A DNA stretch of 64,000 nucleotides from Pseudomonas lini. Lineage in GTDB: Bacteria; Pseudomonadota; Gammaproteobacteria; Pseudomonadales; Pseudomonadaceae. Position numbers and translations under genes: made by a program. Positions 1 through 8,662 of the stretch are shown here, in pieces. The stretch lies in contig NZ_JYLB01000008.1 in the NCBI RefSeq assembly GCF_001042905.1, positions 124,001-188,000 on the forward strand. The letters run 5' to 3'. The notes beneath the pieces were generated by a model. That model ran no database searches. It was not told where the DNA came from and worked only from the letters and a program-made list of their open reading frames with translations. Every line of letters starts with the position of its first letter. The stretch's first letter is position 1.

Positions 1-486
1 CGCCAGGAGGCAGCCGGTCGGCGCGTTCGGGTTAGGGAAAATAATCCCGCCGTTCGGCTTGGTGTAGTCCGCCGGGTTGATCTGGAATTGCTCATCCAGC
101 GGCACCGCGTCGAATGCGATGCCATACAACCCGCAGTAAACCGGGTAGAAGCTGTAGCTGATATCCGGGAACAACAACGGCTGATCGTGTTGCAGCAAAC
201 CGTGGAAAATGTGTGCCAGGACTTCATCGGAACCGTTGCCGAGGAACACCTGATTGCCCTGCACGCCGTAGTACTTGGCAACAGCCTGCTTGAGCAGGTC
301 GCTGTTCGGGTCCGGGTACAGACGCAGGTTATCGTTCAGTTCGGTTTGCATCGCAGCCAAAGCTTTAGGCGATGGACCGTACGGGTTTTCGTTGGTGTTG
401 AGTTTCACCAGTTTCGCCAGCTTCGGCTGCTCGCCCGGCACGTAAGGCACCAGGCTTTTGACGAAGGGACTCCAGAATTTACTCAT
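1..486 (-). CDS. hisC: Histidinol-phosphate aminotransferase, N-terminal part
   Basis: This PLP-dependent aminotransferase converts imidazole-acetol phosphate to L-histidinol phosphate in cytoplasmic histidine synthesis. The first 162 codons are present; the reading frame stays open to the window edge, so the catalytic lysine lies outside. Visible family motifs are NTNENPYGPSP near residue 30, LGNGSDEVL near 80 and FPNPNAPTG near the edge. The start is the ATG at 486, just after the hisD stop, with GGGGAACTAAGC upstream as a weak ribosome site. Three bases separate it from hisD, so the two genes are co-transcribed. The assignment to a fold-type I aminotransferase is certain; the HisC subtype rests on these motifs and on hisD and hisG next to it. 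Confidence 0.95.
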   Translation of the reverse strand, partial: MSKFWSPFVKSLVPYVPGEQPKLAKLVKLNTNENPYGPSPKALAAMQTELNDNLRLYPDPNSDLLKQAVAKYYGVQGNQVFLGNGSDEVLAHIFHGLLQHDQPLLFPDISYSFYPVYCGLYGIAFDAVPLDEQFQINPADYTKPNGGIIFPNPNAPTGCLLA

Positions 487-488
487 GC

Positions 489-1826
489 TTAGTTCCCCTG
501 CCCTTCATTAAAGAGCTCGTCAACGATGCGGTATTCGGCGCTGCGGGCGTGAGCGGTCAGCGACTCGCCACGGGCCAGCACGGAAGCGGTTTTGCCCAGT
601 TCGGAGGCACCCTGCTCGGAGCAGAAGATGATCGACGAGCGTTTCTGGAAGTCGTAAACACCCAGCGGCGAAGAGAAGCGCGCAGTGCCGGACGTCGGCA
701 ACACGTGGTTTGGACCAGCGCAATAGTCGCCCAGGGCTTCGGACGTATGACGGCCCATGAAGATCGCGCCGGCGTGGCGGATCTGCGGCAACCAGGCCTG
801 CGGATCGGCGACCGACAACTCCAGGTGTTCTGGCGCAATACGGTTGGCGACTTCGATGGCTTGTTCCATGTCGCGAACCTTGATCAGCGCACCGCGACCA
901 TTAATCGAGGTTTCGATGATTTCGGCGCGTTCCATGGTCGGCAGCAATTTGGCGATGCTGGCGGCGACCTTGTCGAGGAACTCGGCATCCGGGCTGACCA
1001 GAATCGCCTGGGCGTCTTCGTCGTGCTCGGCCTGGGAGAACAGGTCCATGGCAATCCAGTCCGGATCGGTCTGGCCGTCACACACGACGAGGATCTCCGA
1101 CGGCCCGGCGATCATGTCGATGCCGACCTGACCGAACACGTGGCGCTTGGCGGTAGCGACATAGATGTTGCCAGGGCCAACAACCTTATCGACCTTCGGC
1201 ACGCTTTCGGTGCCGTAAGCCAGCGCCGCAACGGCCTGGGCGCCGCCGATGGTGAACACCCGGTCAACGCCGGCAATGCAGGCTGCGGCCAGCACCAGTT
1301 CGTTGATTTCGCCGCGCGGCGTCGGCACGACCATGACCACTTCGGTCACGCCGGCAACCTTGGCCGGAATTGCGTTCATCAGCACCGAGGACGGGTACGA
1401 CGCCTTGCCGCCTGGCACATACAGACCGGCGCGATCCAGCGGCGTGACCTTCTGGCCCAGCACCGTGCCGTCGGCTTCGGTGTAGCTCCAAGAATCCTGT
1501 TTCTGTTTTTCGTGGTAGCTGCGCACGCGGGCCGCGGCTTTTTCCAGGGCTTCGCGCTGAGGCACGGTGATGCGGGTCAAGGCCAGTTCCAGACGTTCGC
1601 GCGGCAAAATCAGGTCTGCCATGGAGGCGACTTGCAGGCCGTCGAACTTCTGGGTGAATTCCACCAGCGCCGCGTCGCCACGCTCGCGCACAGCCTTGAT
1701 GATGTCCAGCACCCGCTGATTGACCGAGTCGTCAGACACACTTTCCCAGCTCAGCAGATGATCCAGATGATGTGCGAAATCCGGATCAGCAGCGTTGAGT
1801 CGGCGAATTGCAGTCGGTGCGGTCAT
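489..1826 (-). CDS. hisD: Histidinol dehydrogenase
   Basis: HisD catalyses the last two steps of histidine synthesis, oxidising L-histidinol to histidine with two NAD+ and a zinc ion. The 445-aa product has the usual family length. It shows GPGNIYVATAKR and AGPSEILV in the nucleotide-binding half, FSQAEHDEDAQ with the Gln and His zinc ligands, and NHVLPTSGTARFSSPLGV near the C-terminus. The ATG at 1826 is the only sensible start. It is followed by hisC and preceded, across a 124-base gap with a long stem-loop, by hisG; all three read leftward, which supports one his operon with a processing or attenuation structure in the middle. Confidence 0.97.
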   Translation of the reverse strand: MTAPTAIRRLNAADPDFAHHLDHLLSWESVSDDSVNQRVLDIIKAVRERGDAALVEFTQKFDGLQVASMADLILPRERLELALTRITVPQREALEKAAARVRSYHEKQKQDSWSYTEADGTVLGQKVTPLDRAGLYVPGGKASYPSSVLMNAIPAKVAGVTEVVMVVPTPRGEINELVLAAACIAGVDRVFTIGGAQAVAALAYGTESVPKVDKVVGPGNIYVATAKRHVFGQVGIDMIAGPSEILVVCDGQTDPDWIAMDLFSQAEHDEDAQAILVSPDAEFLDKVAASIAKLLPTMERAEIIETSINGRGALIKVRDMEQAIEVANRIAPEHLELSVADPQAWLPQIRHAGAIFMGRHTSEALGDYCAGPNHVLPTSGTARFSSPLGVYDFQKRSSIIFCSEQGASELGKTASVLARGESLTAHARSAEYRIVDELFNEGQGN

Positions 1827-1833
1827 AGCGAGA

Positions 1834-1915
1834 GCCTCATAGGAATGGCAAAAACTCAGGCGCCCGAAGCTAACATTCGATCCGCTTGGGCACCTGAGAA
1901 TTCTGGCTATGAGGC
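1834..1915 (-). other. Intercistronic long imperfect stem-loop (hisG-hisD)
   Basis: The outer arms GCCTCATAG (1834-1842) and CTATGAGGC (1907-1915) are perfect complements. Inside them CTCAGG.GCCC.AAGC pairs with GCTTGGGC.CCTGAG, so the gap between hisG and hisD can fold into one long nested hairpin. There is no U-run, so it is more likely an RNA-stability or processing element, or a degenerate repeat, than a terminator. Confidence 0.6.
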
Positions 1916-1950
1916 GGATAGACGGCGCGACTCAAGGTCGCGCAGGTAAA

Positions 1951-2586
1951 TCAGCCGCGGTGTCGAGACTCCACTGCCTTGCGCAGGGTGTCGATCAACG
2001 CCTGGATACGGGCGTGCTGCATTTTCATCGACGCTTTGTTGACGATCAGCCGCGAGCTGATGTCGGCAATGAAGTCCTGGGGTTCCAGGCCATTGGCACG
2101 CAGAGTGTTACCGGTGTCGACCACGTCGATGATCTTGTCCGCCAGACCGATCAGCGGCGCCAGCTCCATCGAGCCGTAGAGCTTGATGATGTCGACCTGA
2201 CGACCCTGCTCGGCGTAGTAACGCTTGGCGACGTTGACGAATTTGGTCGCCACCCGCAGACGGCCCTTGGGCTCGACATCGCCGACACGGCCGGCGGTCA
2301 TCAGCTTGCAGAGGGCAATTCGCAGATCCAGAGGCTCGTACAGACCCTGGCCGCCATATTCCATCAGCACATCTTTACCGGCGACGCCCAGGTCCGCGGC
2401 ACCATGCTCGACATAAGTCGGCACATCGGTGGCGCGCACGATCAGCAGGCGCACATCGGCCTGGGTCGTGGGGATGATCAGCTTGCGGCTCTTGTCCGGA
2501 TTCTCGGTCGGCACGATGCCCGCTTCAGCCAGAAGCGGCAGGGTGTCGTCAAGGATGCGGCCCTTGGACAGTGCGATGGTCAACAT
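1951..2586 (-). CDS. hisG: ATP phosphoribosyltransferase, short form
   Basis: HisG starts histidine synthesis by joining ATP and PRPP. At 211 aa this is the short form, which lacks the C-terminal ACT-like regulatory domain and needs the HisZ subunit for activity and feedback control. HisZ is not in this window. MLTIALSKGR at the start and the PRPP-loop region around VVDTGNTLRANGL support the call. It reads in the same direction as murA upstream and hisD-hisC downstream. The ATG at 2586 is the natural start, with GGGAAACGTTTCC-like context rather than a strong ribosome site. Confidence 0.96.
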   Translation of the reverse strand: MLTIALSKGRILDDTLPLLAEAGIVPTENPDKSRKLIIPTTQADVRLLIVRATDVPTYVEHGAADLGVAGKDVLMEYGGQGLYEPLDLRIALCKLMTAGRVGDVEPKGRLRVATKFVNVAKRYYAEQGRQVDIIKLYGSMELAPLIGLADKIIDVVDTGNTLRANGLEPQDFIADISSRLIVNKASMKMQHARIQALIDTLRKAVESRHRG

Positions 2587-2645
2587 GGGAAACGTCAGTC
2601 CTTATCAAGGTACTCATGCCCGGTCGCAAATGGCGCCGGACACAC

Positions 2646-2669
2646 ATCGAGGGTGTCACCACCCTCGAT
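2646..2669 (-). terminator. Stem-loop between murA and hisG
   Basis: ATCGAGGGTG (2646-2655) and CACCCTCGAT (2660-2669) form a perfect 10-bp stem with a four-base loop, and a smaller GGCGC/GCGCC stem lies at about 2688-2703. Neither is followed by a clear U-run on the minus strand. They may slow or process the murA transcript before hisG. It is called a terminator only tentatively. Confidence 0.4.
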
Positions 2670-2715
2670 TCATAACAAACTCAGTAGGCGCGTCCTTGCG
2701 CCCATATGGCAACTA

Positions 2716-3981
2716 CTAGCCCGGAACGCGACGGATCTTGGCGCCGAGCATCTGCAGTTTCTCTTCGATGCACTCGTAACCACGGTCGATGTGGTAGATG
2801 CGGTCGATCAGGGTATCGCCTTCAGCGATCAGCGCCGAGATCACCAGACTGGCCGAAGCACGCAGGTCGGTGGCCATTACTGGCGCGCCCTTGAGCTTCT
2901 CGATGCCGGTGACGATGGCGGTGTTACCTTCGACCTGGATATGAGCGCCCATGCGGTGCAGTTCGTATACGTGCATGAAGCGGTTTTCGAAGATCGTCTC
3001 GATCACCGCACCCGTGCCTTCGGCAATGGCGTTGAGGGAGATGAACTGCGCCTGCATGTCGGTCGGGAACGCCGGGTATGGAGCGGTCCGCACGTTAACG
3101 GCTTTTGGCCGCTTGCCGTGCATGTTCAGCTCGATCCAGTCTTCGCCGCAGGTGATTTCAGCACCCGATTCGCGGAGTTTTTCCAGAACGGCTTCGAGGA
3201 TGGTCGGATCAGTGTCCTTGACCTTCACACGCCCGCCAGTTACCGCTGCCGCCACCAGGTAGGTGCCGGTCTCGATACGGTCAGGCATCACCTTGTAAGT
3301 GGTCGGGTGCAGACGCTCGACGCCATCGATGGTGATGGTGTCGGTGCCGGCGCCAGTGATCTTGGCGCCCATGGCGTTCAGGAAGTTCGCCAGGTCGATG
3401 ACTTCAGGCTCGCGAGCGGCGTTCGCCAGCACGCTACGGCCCTTGGCCAGAGCGGCCGCCATCATGATGTTCTCGGTACCGGTCACACTGACGGTGTCGA
3501 AGAAGAAGTGCGCACCGCGCAGGCCGCCCTCAGGGGCCTTGGCCTTGATGTAGCCGCCTTCAACGTCGATGACCGCGCCCATGGCTTCGAGGCCACGGAT
3601 GTGCAGGTCGACCGGACGCGAACCGATGGCGCAACCGCCAGGCAGTGCGACTTCGGCTTCGCCGAAACGGGCAACCATCGGGCCCAGCACCAGGATCGAG
3701 GCACGCATGGTTTTCACCAGTTCGTACGGCGCGATCAGGGTCTTGATGGTGCGCGGGTCGATTTCGACGCTGAGCTTCTCGTCGATCACCGGCTCGATGC
3801 CCATGCGACCGAACAGCTCGATCATGGTGGTGATGTCGTGCAGGTGCGGCAGGTTGGCAACGGTAACCGGGCCATCGCACAGCAGGGTTGCAGCCAGGAT
3901 CGGCAGGGCAGAGTTCTTTGCCCCGGAGATGCGGATTTCGCCATCAAGACGAACGCCACCGGTAATAATCAATTTATCCAT
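2716..3981 (-). CDS. murA: UDP-N-acetylglucosamine 1-carboxyvinyltransferase
   Basis: MurA transfers enolpyruvate from PEP to UDP-GlcNAc, the first committed step of peptidoglycan synthesis, in the cytoplasm. The 421-aa length is normal. The catalytic, fosfomycin-reactive cysteine is Cys117 in GGCAIGSRPVDLH, and KNSALPILAA near residue 22 matches the substrate-binding lysine and asparagine. The start MDKLIITGG is at 3981, 22 bases downstream of the ibaG stop, so the two are probably co-transcribed. This ibaG-murA order is common in gammaproteobacteria. Confidence 0.98.
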   Translation of the reverse strand: MDKLIITGGVRLDGEIRISGAKNSALPILAATLLCDGPVTVANLPHLHDITTMIELFGRMGIEPVIDEKLSVEIDPRTIKTLIAPYELVKTMRASILVLGPMVARFGEAEVALPGGCAIGSRPVDLHIRGLEAMGAVIDVEGGYIKAKAPEGGLRGAHFFFDTVSVTGTENIMMAAALAKGRSVLANAAREPEVIDLANFLNAMGAKITGAGTDTITIDGVERLHPTTYKVMPDRIETGTYLVAAAVTGGRVKVKDTDPTILEAVLEKLRESGAEITCGEDWIELNMHGKRPKAVNVRTAPYPAFPTDMQAQFISLNAIAEGTGAVIETIFENRFMHVYELHRMGAHIQVEGNTAIVTGIEKLKGAPVMATDLRASASLVISALIAEGDTLIDRIYHIDRGYECIEEKLQMLGAKIRRVPG

Positions 3982-4003
3982 AAGAATCTCGACGCCCTTG
4001 GGC

Positions 4004-4255
4004 TCAGGTGCGCTCGGCCCAGGCCGCGCTGCTGAAAAATTTCATAGTGACCGCATGGATGCTGCCATCGGTGATCCATGGGTTCAAATGGGCATAGATC
4101 TGCTGCTGACGCTTCACCGGGCTCAACGCCGCCAGTTCATCGCTAATCACGTTCAGCTGAAAGTTGCAGCCTTCGCCCTCAACTTCTACCTGCACTTGTG
4201 ACAGAGAATCGGACAGCTTTCCTTCAAGGAAGCTCTTTACTTCGTTGGCCTGCAT
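4004..4255 (-). CDS. ibaG: BolA/IbaG-family protein
   Basis: An 83-aa member of the BolA/YrbA (IbaG) family. These proteins work with monothiol glutaredoxins in iron-sulfur handling and influence acid tolerance and envelope shape. The start chosen is the ATG at 4255 (MQANEVKSFLEG), because GAGG lies seven bases upstream; the frame stays open 16 codons further, but with no ribosome site. HLNPWITDGSIHAVTMKFF near the C-terminus carries the conserved class-II BolA segment, with the histidine of the family. It sits between the mla operon and murA, as in E. coli. Confidence 0.9.
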   Translation of the reverse strand: MQANEVKSFLEGKLSDSLSQVQVEVEGEGCNFQLNVISDELAALSPVKRQQQIYAHLNPWITDGSIHAVTMKFFSSAAWAERT

Positions 4256-4301
4256 GCTCAACCTCAATCGGCGCCCTGTGCGCGCGGGTCGGACATCATA
4301 C

Positions 4302-4357
4302 AAAAAAGCCCCGCGCCTGCGAACCCCGCGAAGCAGGACTCTGACGGGGGGCTTCTT
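4302..4357 (-). terminator. Rho-independent terminator of the mla operon
   Basis: Read on the minus strand, a GC stem (GCCCCCCG pairing with CGCGGGGC), with an inner CCTGC/GCAGG stem, runs directly into six T residues at 4307-4302. It lies just after mlaB and before ibaG. On the other strand a shorter GGGGGGCTTCTTT arm could act weakly, but no gene approaches from that side. Confidence 0.8.
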
Positions 4358-4369
4358 TATAGATGCGGT

Positions 4370-4675
4370 TCAGGGATGCGCCAATAGCTCGGTCAATTCG
4401 CTGACCTGAGCGATTTCACGCATATCTTCGGGTATCGCACGAATGCTCAGGGCCTTGCCGGCCGCCTGAGCATCGCGCATGAAGCACAGCAACAGCGACA
4501 AGCCGACGCTGCTGGACTTCTCCACCGAGGAGCAATCAATCACCAGCATAGCCGCGTTACTGGACTTGATCAGCGCCTGCCCCTGCTTGCGCAGGTTCGG
4601 GCCTGTCCGGTAATCCAGCACGCCACTGAGCAGCAGTTCGCCGGATTCGCTCATGCGAATAGCCGACTCACTCAT
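4370..4675 (-). CDS. mlaB: STAS-domain subunit of the Mla transporter
   Basis: MlaB is a small cytoplasmic STAS protein that binds the MlaF ATPase and is needed for assembly and activity of the MlaFEDB complex in the inner membrane. The 101-aa product starts at MSESAIRMSESG (ATG at 4675), which overlaps the mlaC stop by ATGA; a longer frame to 4738 lies inside mlaC and is rejected. The STAS core VIDCSSVEKSSSVGLSLLL contains the conserved serine that sits near the MlaF interface. It is the last gene of mlaFEDCB and is followed by a terminator. Confidence 0.93.
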   Translation of the reverse strand: MSESAIRMSESGELLLSGVLDYRTGPNLRKQGQALIKSSNAAMLVIDCSSVEKSSSVGLSLLLCFMRDAQAAGKALSIRAIPEDMREIAQVSELTELLAHP

Positions 4676-5325
4676 TGGGTTTGGTTCTCGGTAGATTGTT
4701 CGGTGGCTTCCTTGGCTTTGGCGACTTCCCCGGCCCAACCGTTGATGGTTTTGTCCAGGTCGTTGCCATTGCGCTGCATCGCATCAGCGAACTGATCGCG
4801 GAACAGCTTGCCGATATTGATGCCATTGATGATCACGTTGCGCAGCTTCCACTCGCCATTGATCTTTTCGAGTGTGTAAGACACAGGATAGATTGCGCCG
4901 CTGCTGCTTTTGACCGTCATGCCAACGCTGGTACGGTCTCCCGACTCATCCTTGGCGGGATCGACGACGATGCCCTGGTTGTCGTACTCAAGCAAAGCAT
5001 TGCCATAGAACTGGAACAGGCCTTTTTTGAAGTTCTCGACAAACTTCTGCATCTGCTCGGGGGTGGCCTTGCGTGAATACTTGACCGTCATGATGCTCTT
5101 GGAAATACCTTCGGCATCCACCACAGGACCGACGATGGTATTCAGCGCCGTATAAAAGTCCTGTGGGTCCTGCTTGTACTTTTCTTTGTTGGCGGCAAGA
5201 TCCGCCAACAACCGGGTGGTGGTGTCCTGTACCAGATCGTGCGCGGAAGGCCCCGCCACGGCGTTAGCCATCAACGGCAAGGCCGCAAGTATCACCAACA
5301 GGCCACGTCGCAAGATAGAGATCAT
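4672..5325 (-). CDS. mlaC: Periplasmic phospholipid-binding protein MlaC
   Basis: MlaC shuttles phospholipids across the periplasm between the outer-membrane MlaA-porin complex and inner-membrane MlaFEDB. The 217-aa precursor has a signal peptide (MISILRRGLLVILAALPL, then cleavage near AVAGP) and the MlaC/Ttg2D fold, including the segment around FKKGLFQFYGNALLEY. The ATG at 5325 lies 11 bases after mlaD, so translation is likely coupled. The C-terminal tail is rich in Glu, Gln and Thr, which is common in pseudomonad homologues. The mla operon was named ttg2 in pseudomonads because of solvent tolerance. Confidence 0.95.
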   Translation of the reverse strand: MISILRRGLLVILAALPLMANAVAGPSAHDLVQDTTTRLLADLAANKEKYKQDPQDFYTALNTIVGPVVDAEGISKSIMTVKYSRKATPEQMQKFVENFKKGLFQFYGNALLEYDNQGIVVDPAKDESGDRTSVGMTVKSSSGAIYPVSYTLEKINGEWKLRNVIINGINIGKLFRDQFADAMQRNGNDLDKTINGWAGEVAKAKEATEQSTENQTQ

Positions 5326-5336
5326 TCAAAAGCTCC

Positions 5337-5804
5337 TCATTTGGCGTCTTTGCTAACGGTATTGAGCAGAAATTTACCGATCAGGTCCTCGAGTACCAGT
5401 GACGACTGCGTGTCGTGGATGGTTCCACCCTCCTTGAGCAGGGTTTCCTCCCCGCCCACACTGATACCGATGTATTTCTCACCCAACAGGCCAGCGGTCA
5501 GGATAGATGCAGTGGAGTCAGTCGGCAGATTATCTACGCGCTTTTCCAGTTGCATGGTCACCCGACCGGTGAAGCTGTCGCGGTCCAGATCGATCGCCGT
5601 GACCTTGCCGATGGTCACACCGGCCATGGTCACTTTAGCTCTGACCGTCAAACCGGCGATATTGTCGAAATACGCATAAAGTTTATAAGTTTCGGTGGTT
5701 GCGCTCGGGGACAGACCACTGACCCGCAACGCAAGCAACAGCAAAGCCAGGATGCCAGCCAGCAAGAAAAGGCCGACACCGATTTCCAGGGTGCGGTTTT
5801 GCAT
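5337..5804 (-). CDS. mlaD: MCE-domain lipid-transfer protein MlaD
   Basis: MlaD is a single-pass inner-membrane protein whose MCE domains form a hexameric ring that passes phospholipid between MlaC and MlaE. The 155-aa product has an N-terminal transmembrane helix at about residues 7-27 followed by one MCE domain (YFDNIAGLTVRAKVTMAGVTIGKV). The length is a little shorter than E. coli MlaD. Its start overlaps the mlaE stop by one base (TGATG), a sign of translational coupling. Confidence 0.95.
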   Translation of the reverse strand: MQNRTLEIGVGLFLLAGILALLLLALRVSGLSPSATTETYKLYAYFDNIAGLTVRAKVTMAGVTIGKVTAIDLDRDSFTGRVTMQLEKRVDNLPTDSTASILTAGLLGEKYIGISVGGEETLLKEGGTIHDTQSSLVLEDLIGKFLLNTVSKDAK

Positions 5805-6601
5805 CAGAAATCTCCAAACATCAAGGCGGTCAAAATAAAGTCCAGGCCGAGTACTGCCAAAGAGGCATACACCACGGTCTTGGTAGTGGCACGACTGATC
5901 CCCTCGGAAGTGGGCTCGCAGTCATAGCCTTGGAATACGGCGATCCAGGTCACGACGAAGGCAAAAACGATGCTTTTGATGATGCCGTTGAGCACATCGT
6001 CGACAAACGTCACGCTGTTTTGCATGTTCGACCAGTAGGAGCCGTCATAGACACCCAGCCAGTCGACGGCCACCCACGAACCGCCCCAGATACCCACCAC
6101 GCTGAAAATCATCGTCAGCACCGGCAGGGAAATGAAGCCGGCCCACAGGCGCGGGGCAATGATGTACTTGAGCGGGTCGACCCCGATCATTTCGAGGCTG
6201 GACAATTGCTCGGTGGACTTCATGTTGCCGATTTCAGCGGTCAGGGCCGAACCCGCGCGACCGGCGAACAGCAAGGCCGTGACTACCGGGCCCAGTTCAC
6301 GCAACAGCGTCAGCGCAACCATCTGCCCGACGGCCTGCTCCGAACCGTAGCTGGACAGAATATTAAAGCCCTGCAGCGCCAGCACCATGCCGATGAATAC
6401 CCCGGAGACCACGATGATCACCAGGGACATCACGCCCACCGAATGCAGTTGCTTGACCAGCAGGCCAAAACCGCCGCCGATGCCGCCACGACCGAGCAAG
6501 GCATGATAAAGGAACAGAGCCGAACGCCCGAATACCGCCAGCACATCGATGCCGGCGAAGCCGAAGCGGCGTACTCTTTCTATTAATGAAATCTTGCGCA
6601 T
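5804..6601 (-). CDS. mlaE: Mla ABC transporter permease
   Basis: MlaE is the membrane permease of the phospholipid ABC transporter MlaFEDB. The 265-aa protein has the MlaE/YrbE fold with several hydrophobic spans and the conserved segments VVTALLFAGRAGSALTAEIG and EQLSSLEMIGVDPLKYI. Its start at 6601 overlaps the last base of the mlaF stop. The N-terminal MRKISLIERVRRFG segment is the amphipathic helix typical of the family. Confidence 0.96.
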   Translation of the reverse strand: MRKISLIERVRRFGFAGIDVLAVFGRSALFLYHALLGRGGIGGGFGLLVKQLHSVGVMSLVIIVVSGVFIGMVLALQGFNILSSYGSEQAVGQMVALTLLRELGPVVTALLFAGRAGSALTAEIGNMKSTEQLSSLEMIGVDPLKYIIAPRLWAGFISLPVLTMIFSVVGIWGGSWVAVDWLGVYDGSYWSNMQNSVTFVDDVLNGIIKSIVFAFVVTWIAVFQGYDCEPTSEGISRATTKTVVYASLAVLGLDFILTALMFGDF

Positions 6602-7410
6602 CAGCGCTTCCCCAGAAGATCTGCGCGGTAATCCGGCGCTGGAAAGTGGTATGCGACCGGGCCGTCGGGTTCGCCAGTCAAGAATTGACGAATACGTGGC
6701 TCATCCGATTTCATCAAATCCTTGGGTGTGCCCTGGCCCAACACTTGCCCGTCGCCCACCACAATGAGGTGGTCAGCGATGCTCGCTGTCTCGGCCAGGT
6801 CGTGGGAAACCACGATGCTGGTGATGCCCAGCGCATCGTTGAGCAGGCGGATCAGGCGCACCAGTACGCCCATGGCGATCGGGTCCTGGCCGACAAAGGG
6901 CTCGTCATACATGAGGATTCGCGGATCGAGCGCAATTGCCCGGGCCAGCGCGACGCGACGTTTCATGCCGCCGGACAATTCGTCAGGCATCAGGTCGATG
7001 GCGCCACGCAAGCCCACGGCCTGCAATTTGAGCAAGACAATGTCGCGAATCATTTCTTCCGGCAGCTCGGTATGAACACGCAGCGGAAAGGCAACGTTCT
7101 CGAACACATCAAGATCGGTAAACAACGCGCCGCTCTGAAACAACACACCCATGTGCTTGCGCGCATCGAACAGATCGCTGCGCGACAACGTTGGCAGGTT
7201 CTGGCCGTTGACCCAGACTTCGCCGCTGGTAGGACGCAATTGTGCGCCTATCAGCCGCAACAGCGTGGTCTTGCCACACCCGGAAGGCCCCATGATGCCG
7301 GTGACCTTGCCGCGCGGTATGCGGATATCGACGTTATTGAAAATGCTGCGCGTACCGCGCTTGAAGGTCAGTCCCTTCAGCTCGACCGCGTAGGCGTTAT
7401 CGGCACTCAT
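6601..7410 (-). CDS. mlaF: Mla ABC transporter ATP-binding protein
   Basis: MlaF is the ATPase that powers MlaE-dependent phospholipid transport. The 269-aa protein carries Walker A GPSGCGKTT at about residue 40, the signature LSGGMKRRVALARA, Walker B ILMYDEP with QDPIAMG after it, and the switch histidine in VVSHDL. It is the first gene of mlaFEDCB. The 277-base gap to kdsD, which reads the opposite way, must hold the promoters for both units. In E. coli kdsD and kdsC follow the mla genes on one strand; here they diverge, as in other pseudomonads. Confidence 0.97.
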   Translation of the reverse strand: MSADNAYAVELKGLTFKRGTRSIFNNVDIRIPRGKVTGIMGPSGCGKTTLLRLIGAQLRPTSGEVWVNGQNLPTLSRSDLFDARKHMGVLFQSGALFTDLDVFENVAFPLRVHTELPEEMIRDIVLLKLQAVGLRGAIDLMPDELSGGMKRRVALARAIALDPRILMYDEPFVGQDPIAMGVLVRLIRLLNDALGITSIVVSHDLAETASIADHLIVVGDGQVLGQGTPKDLMKSDEPRIRQFLTGEPDGPVAYHFPAPDYRADLLGKR

Positions 7411-7644
7411 CTAAACTCCTTGCGATGCAGCCTCTCACTCGGACGCCTGGCTTTCTGGCGAAAGCACATACCTCCCCCGGGCAGGCCGAACTGGCGGCGA
7501 ACTATATCACTGCAAAGCTCAAGCGCCCAAGGCCCAAGCCGGGCATGTTCAGCAACATGACCGCCTGAAATCATCTATTTAGAGAGATTCGGTAACAAGG
7601 AATGACAAACCGCAACGAACTTGCGTGAGGGTTTTGATCATTAC

Positions 7645-7665
7645 CGTTATAATCGCCGCCTTTTC
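7645..7665 (+). promoter_or_regulatory. Possible -10 element upstream of kdsD
   Basis: A perfect TATAAT lies at about 7649-7654 in the mlaF/kdsD divergent gap, with kdsD starting at 7688. No good -35 sits at 16-18 bases, so this is only a candidate; the whole 7411-7687 gap otherwise shows no gene or repeat. Confidence 0.3.
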
Positions 7666-7687
7666 ATCAGGCTATTCGATTTCCGAC

Positions 7688-8662
7688 ATGAACCAATCAA
7701 GCGACCTGATTCAATCAGCACAACGTACCATCCGCCTCGAACTGGAAGCCGTACAAGGCTTGCTGCCCCATATCGATGCAGATTTCGTACGTGCTTGCGA
7801 GATGATTCTGGCCAGCAAAGGCCGAGTGGTCGTGGTCGGCATGGGCAAATCGGGGCACATCGGCAACAAGATTGCCGCCACCCTCGCCAGCACCGGCACC
7901 ACGGCGTTCTTCGTGCACCCGGCCGAGGCCAGCCATGGCGACATGGGCATGATCACCCGTGATGACATCATTCTGGCGCTGTCGAACTCCGGCTCCACCA
8001 ATGAAATCGTCACCTTGCTGCCGCTGATCAAGCGCCAGGGCATTCAGATGATCAGCCTGACCGGCAACCCCGAGTCGCCGTTGGCCAAGGCTGCGGAAGT
8101 CAACCTCAATGTAAGCGTCGAACACGAAGCCTGTCCGCTGAACCTGGCGCCCACCTCTTCGACCACCGCGGCACTGGTCATGGGCGACGCTCTCGCCGTT
8201 GCCTTGCTTGAAGCTCGCGGTTTTACCGCTGAAGATTTCGCTTTTTCCCACCCGGGTGGCGCCCTTGGCCGCCGTTTGTTGCTGAAAGTGGAAAATGTCA
8301 TGCATGCCGGCACCGAATTGCCGCAAGTGATGTGCGGTACGCTGCTCAAGGATGCCTTGATGGAAATGACCCGCAAGGGGTTGGGCATGACCGTTGTACT
8401 GAACACAGATGGAAAGCTCGCCGGGATCTTCACCGACGGCGATCTGCGCCGCACGCTGGACCGCACCATCGATATCCACAGCACGACCATTGATGAAGTG
8501 ATGACCGCCCACGGCAAGACCGCCCGCGCCGAGATGCTCGCCGCCGAGGCGCTGAAAATCATGGAAGACCACAAGATCAACGCGCTGGTAGTGGTCGACA
8601 GCGAAGACCGCCCGGTCGGCGCCTTGAACATGCACGATTTGCTGCGTGCGGGAGTAATGTAA
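7688..8662 (+). CDS. kdsD: Arabinose-5-phosphate isomerase
   Basis: KdsD interconverts ribulose 5-phosphate and arabinose 5-phosphate, the first step to the KDO sugar of lipopolysaccharide. The 324-aa protein has an N-terminal SIS domain (about 40-175; VVVVGMGKSGHIGNKIAATLASTGT and HGDMGMITRDD) and two CBS domains (about 205-320). The start chosen is MNQSSDLIQSAQ at 7688; an in-frame GTG-type start 21 codons earlier runs through the promoter region and is rejected. kdsC follows with a one-base overlap (TAATG). Confidence 0.96.
   Translation: MNQSSDLIQSAQRTIRLELEAVQGLLPHIDADFVRACEMILASKGRVVVVGMGKSGHIGNKIAATLASTGTTAFFVHPAEASHGDMGMITRDDIILALSNSGSTNEIVTLLPLIKRQGIQMISLTGNPESPLAKAAEVNLNVSVEHEACPLNLAPTSSTTAALVMGDALAVALLEARGFTAEDFAFSHPGGALGRRLLLKVENVMHAGTELPQVMCGTLLKDALMEMTRKGLGMTVVLNTDGKLAGIFTDGDLRRTLDRTIDIHSTTIDEVMTAHGKTARAEMLAAEALKIMEDHKINALVVVDSEDRPVGALNMHDLLRAGVM

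Noticed and set aside
1909..4035. A 708-codon plus-strand frame over hisG and murA
   Set aside because: Opposite-strand shadow of recognisable HisG and MurA; composition is typical of antisense high-GC translation.
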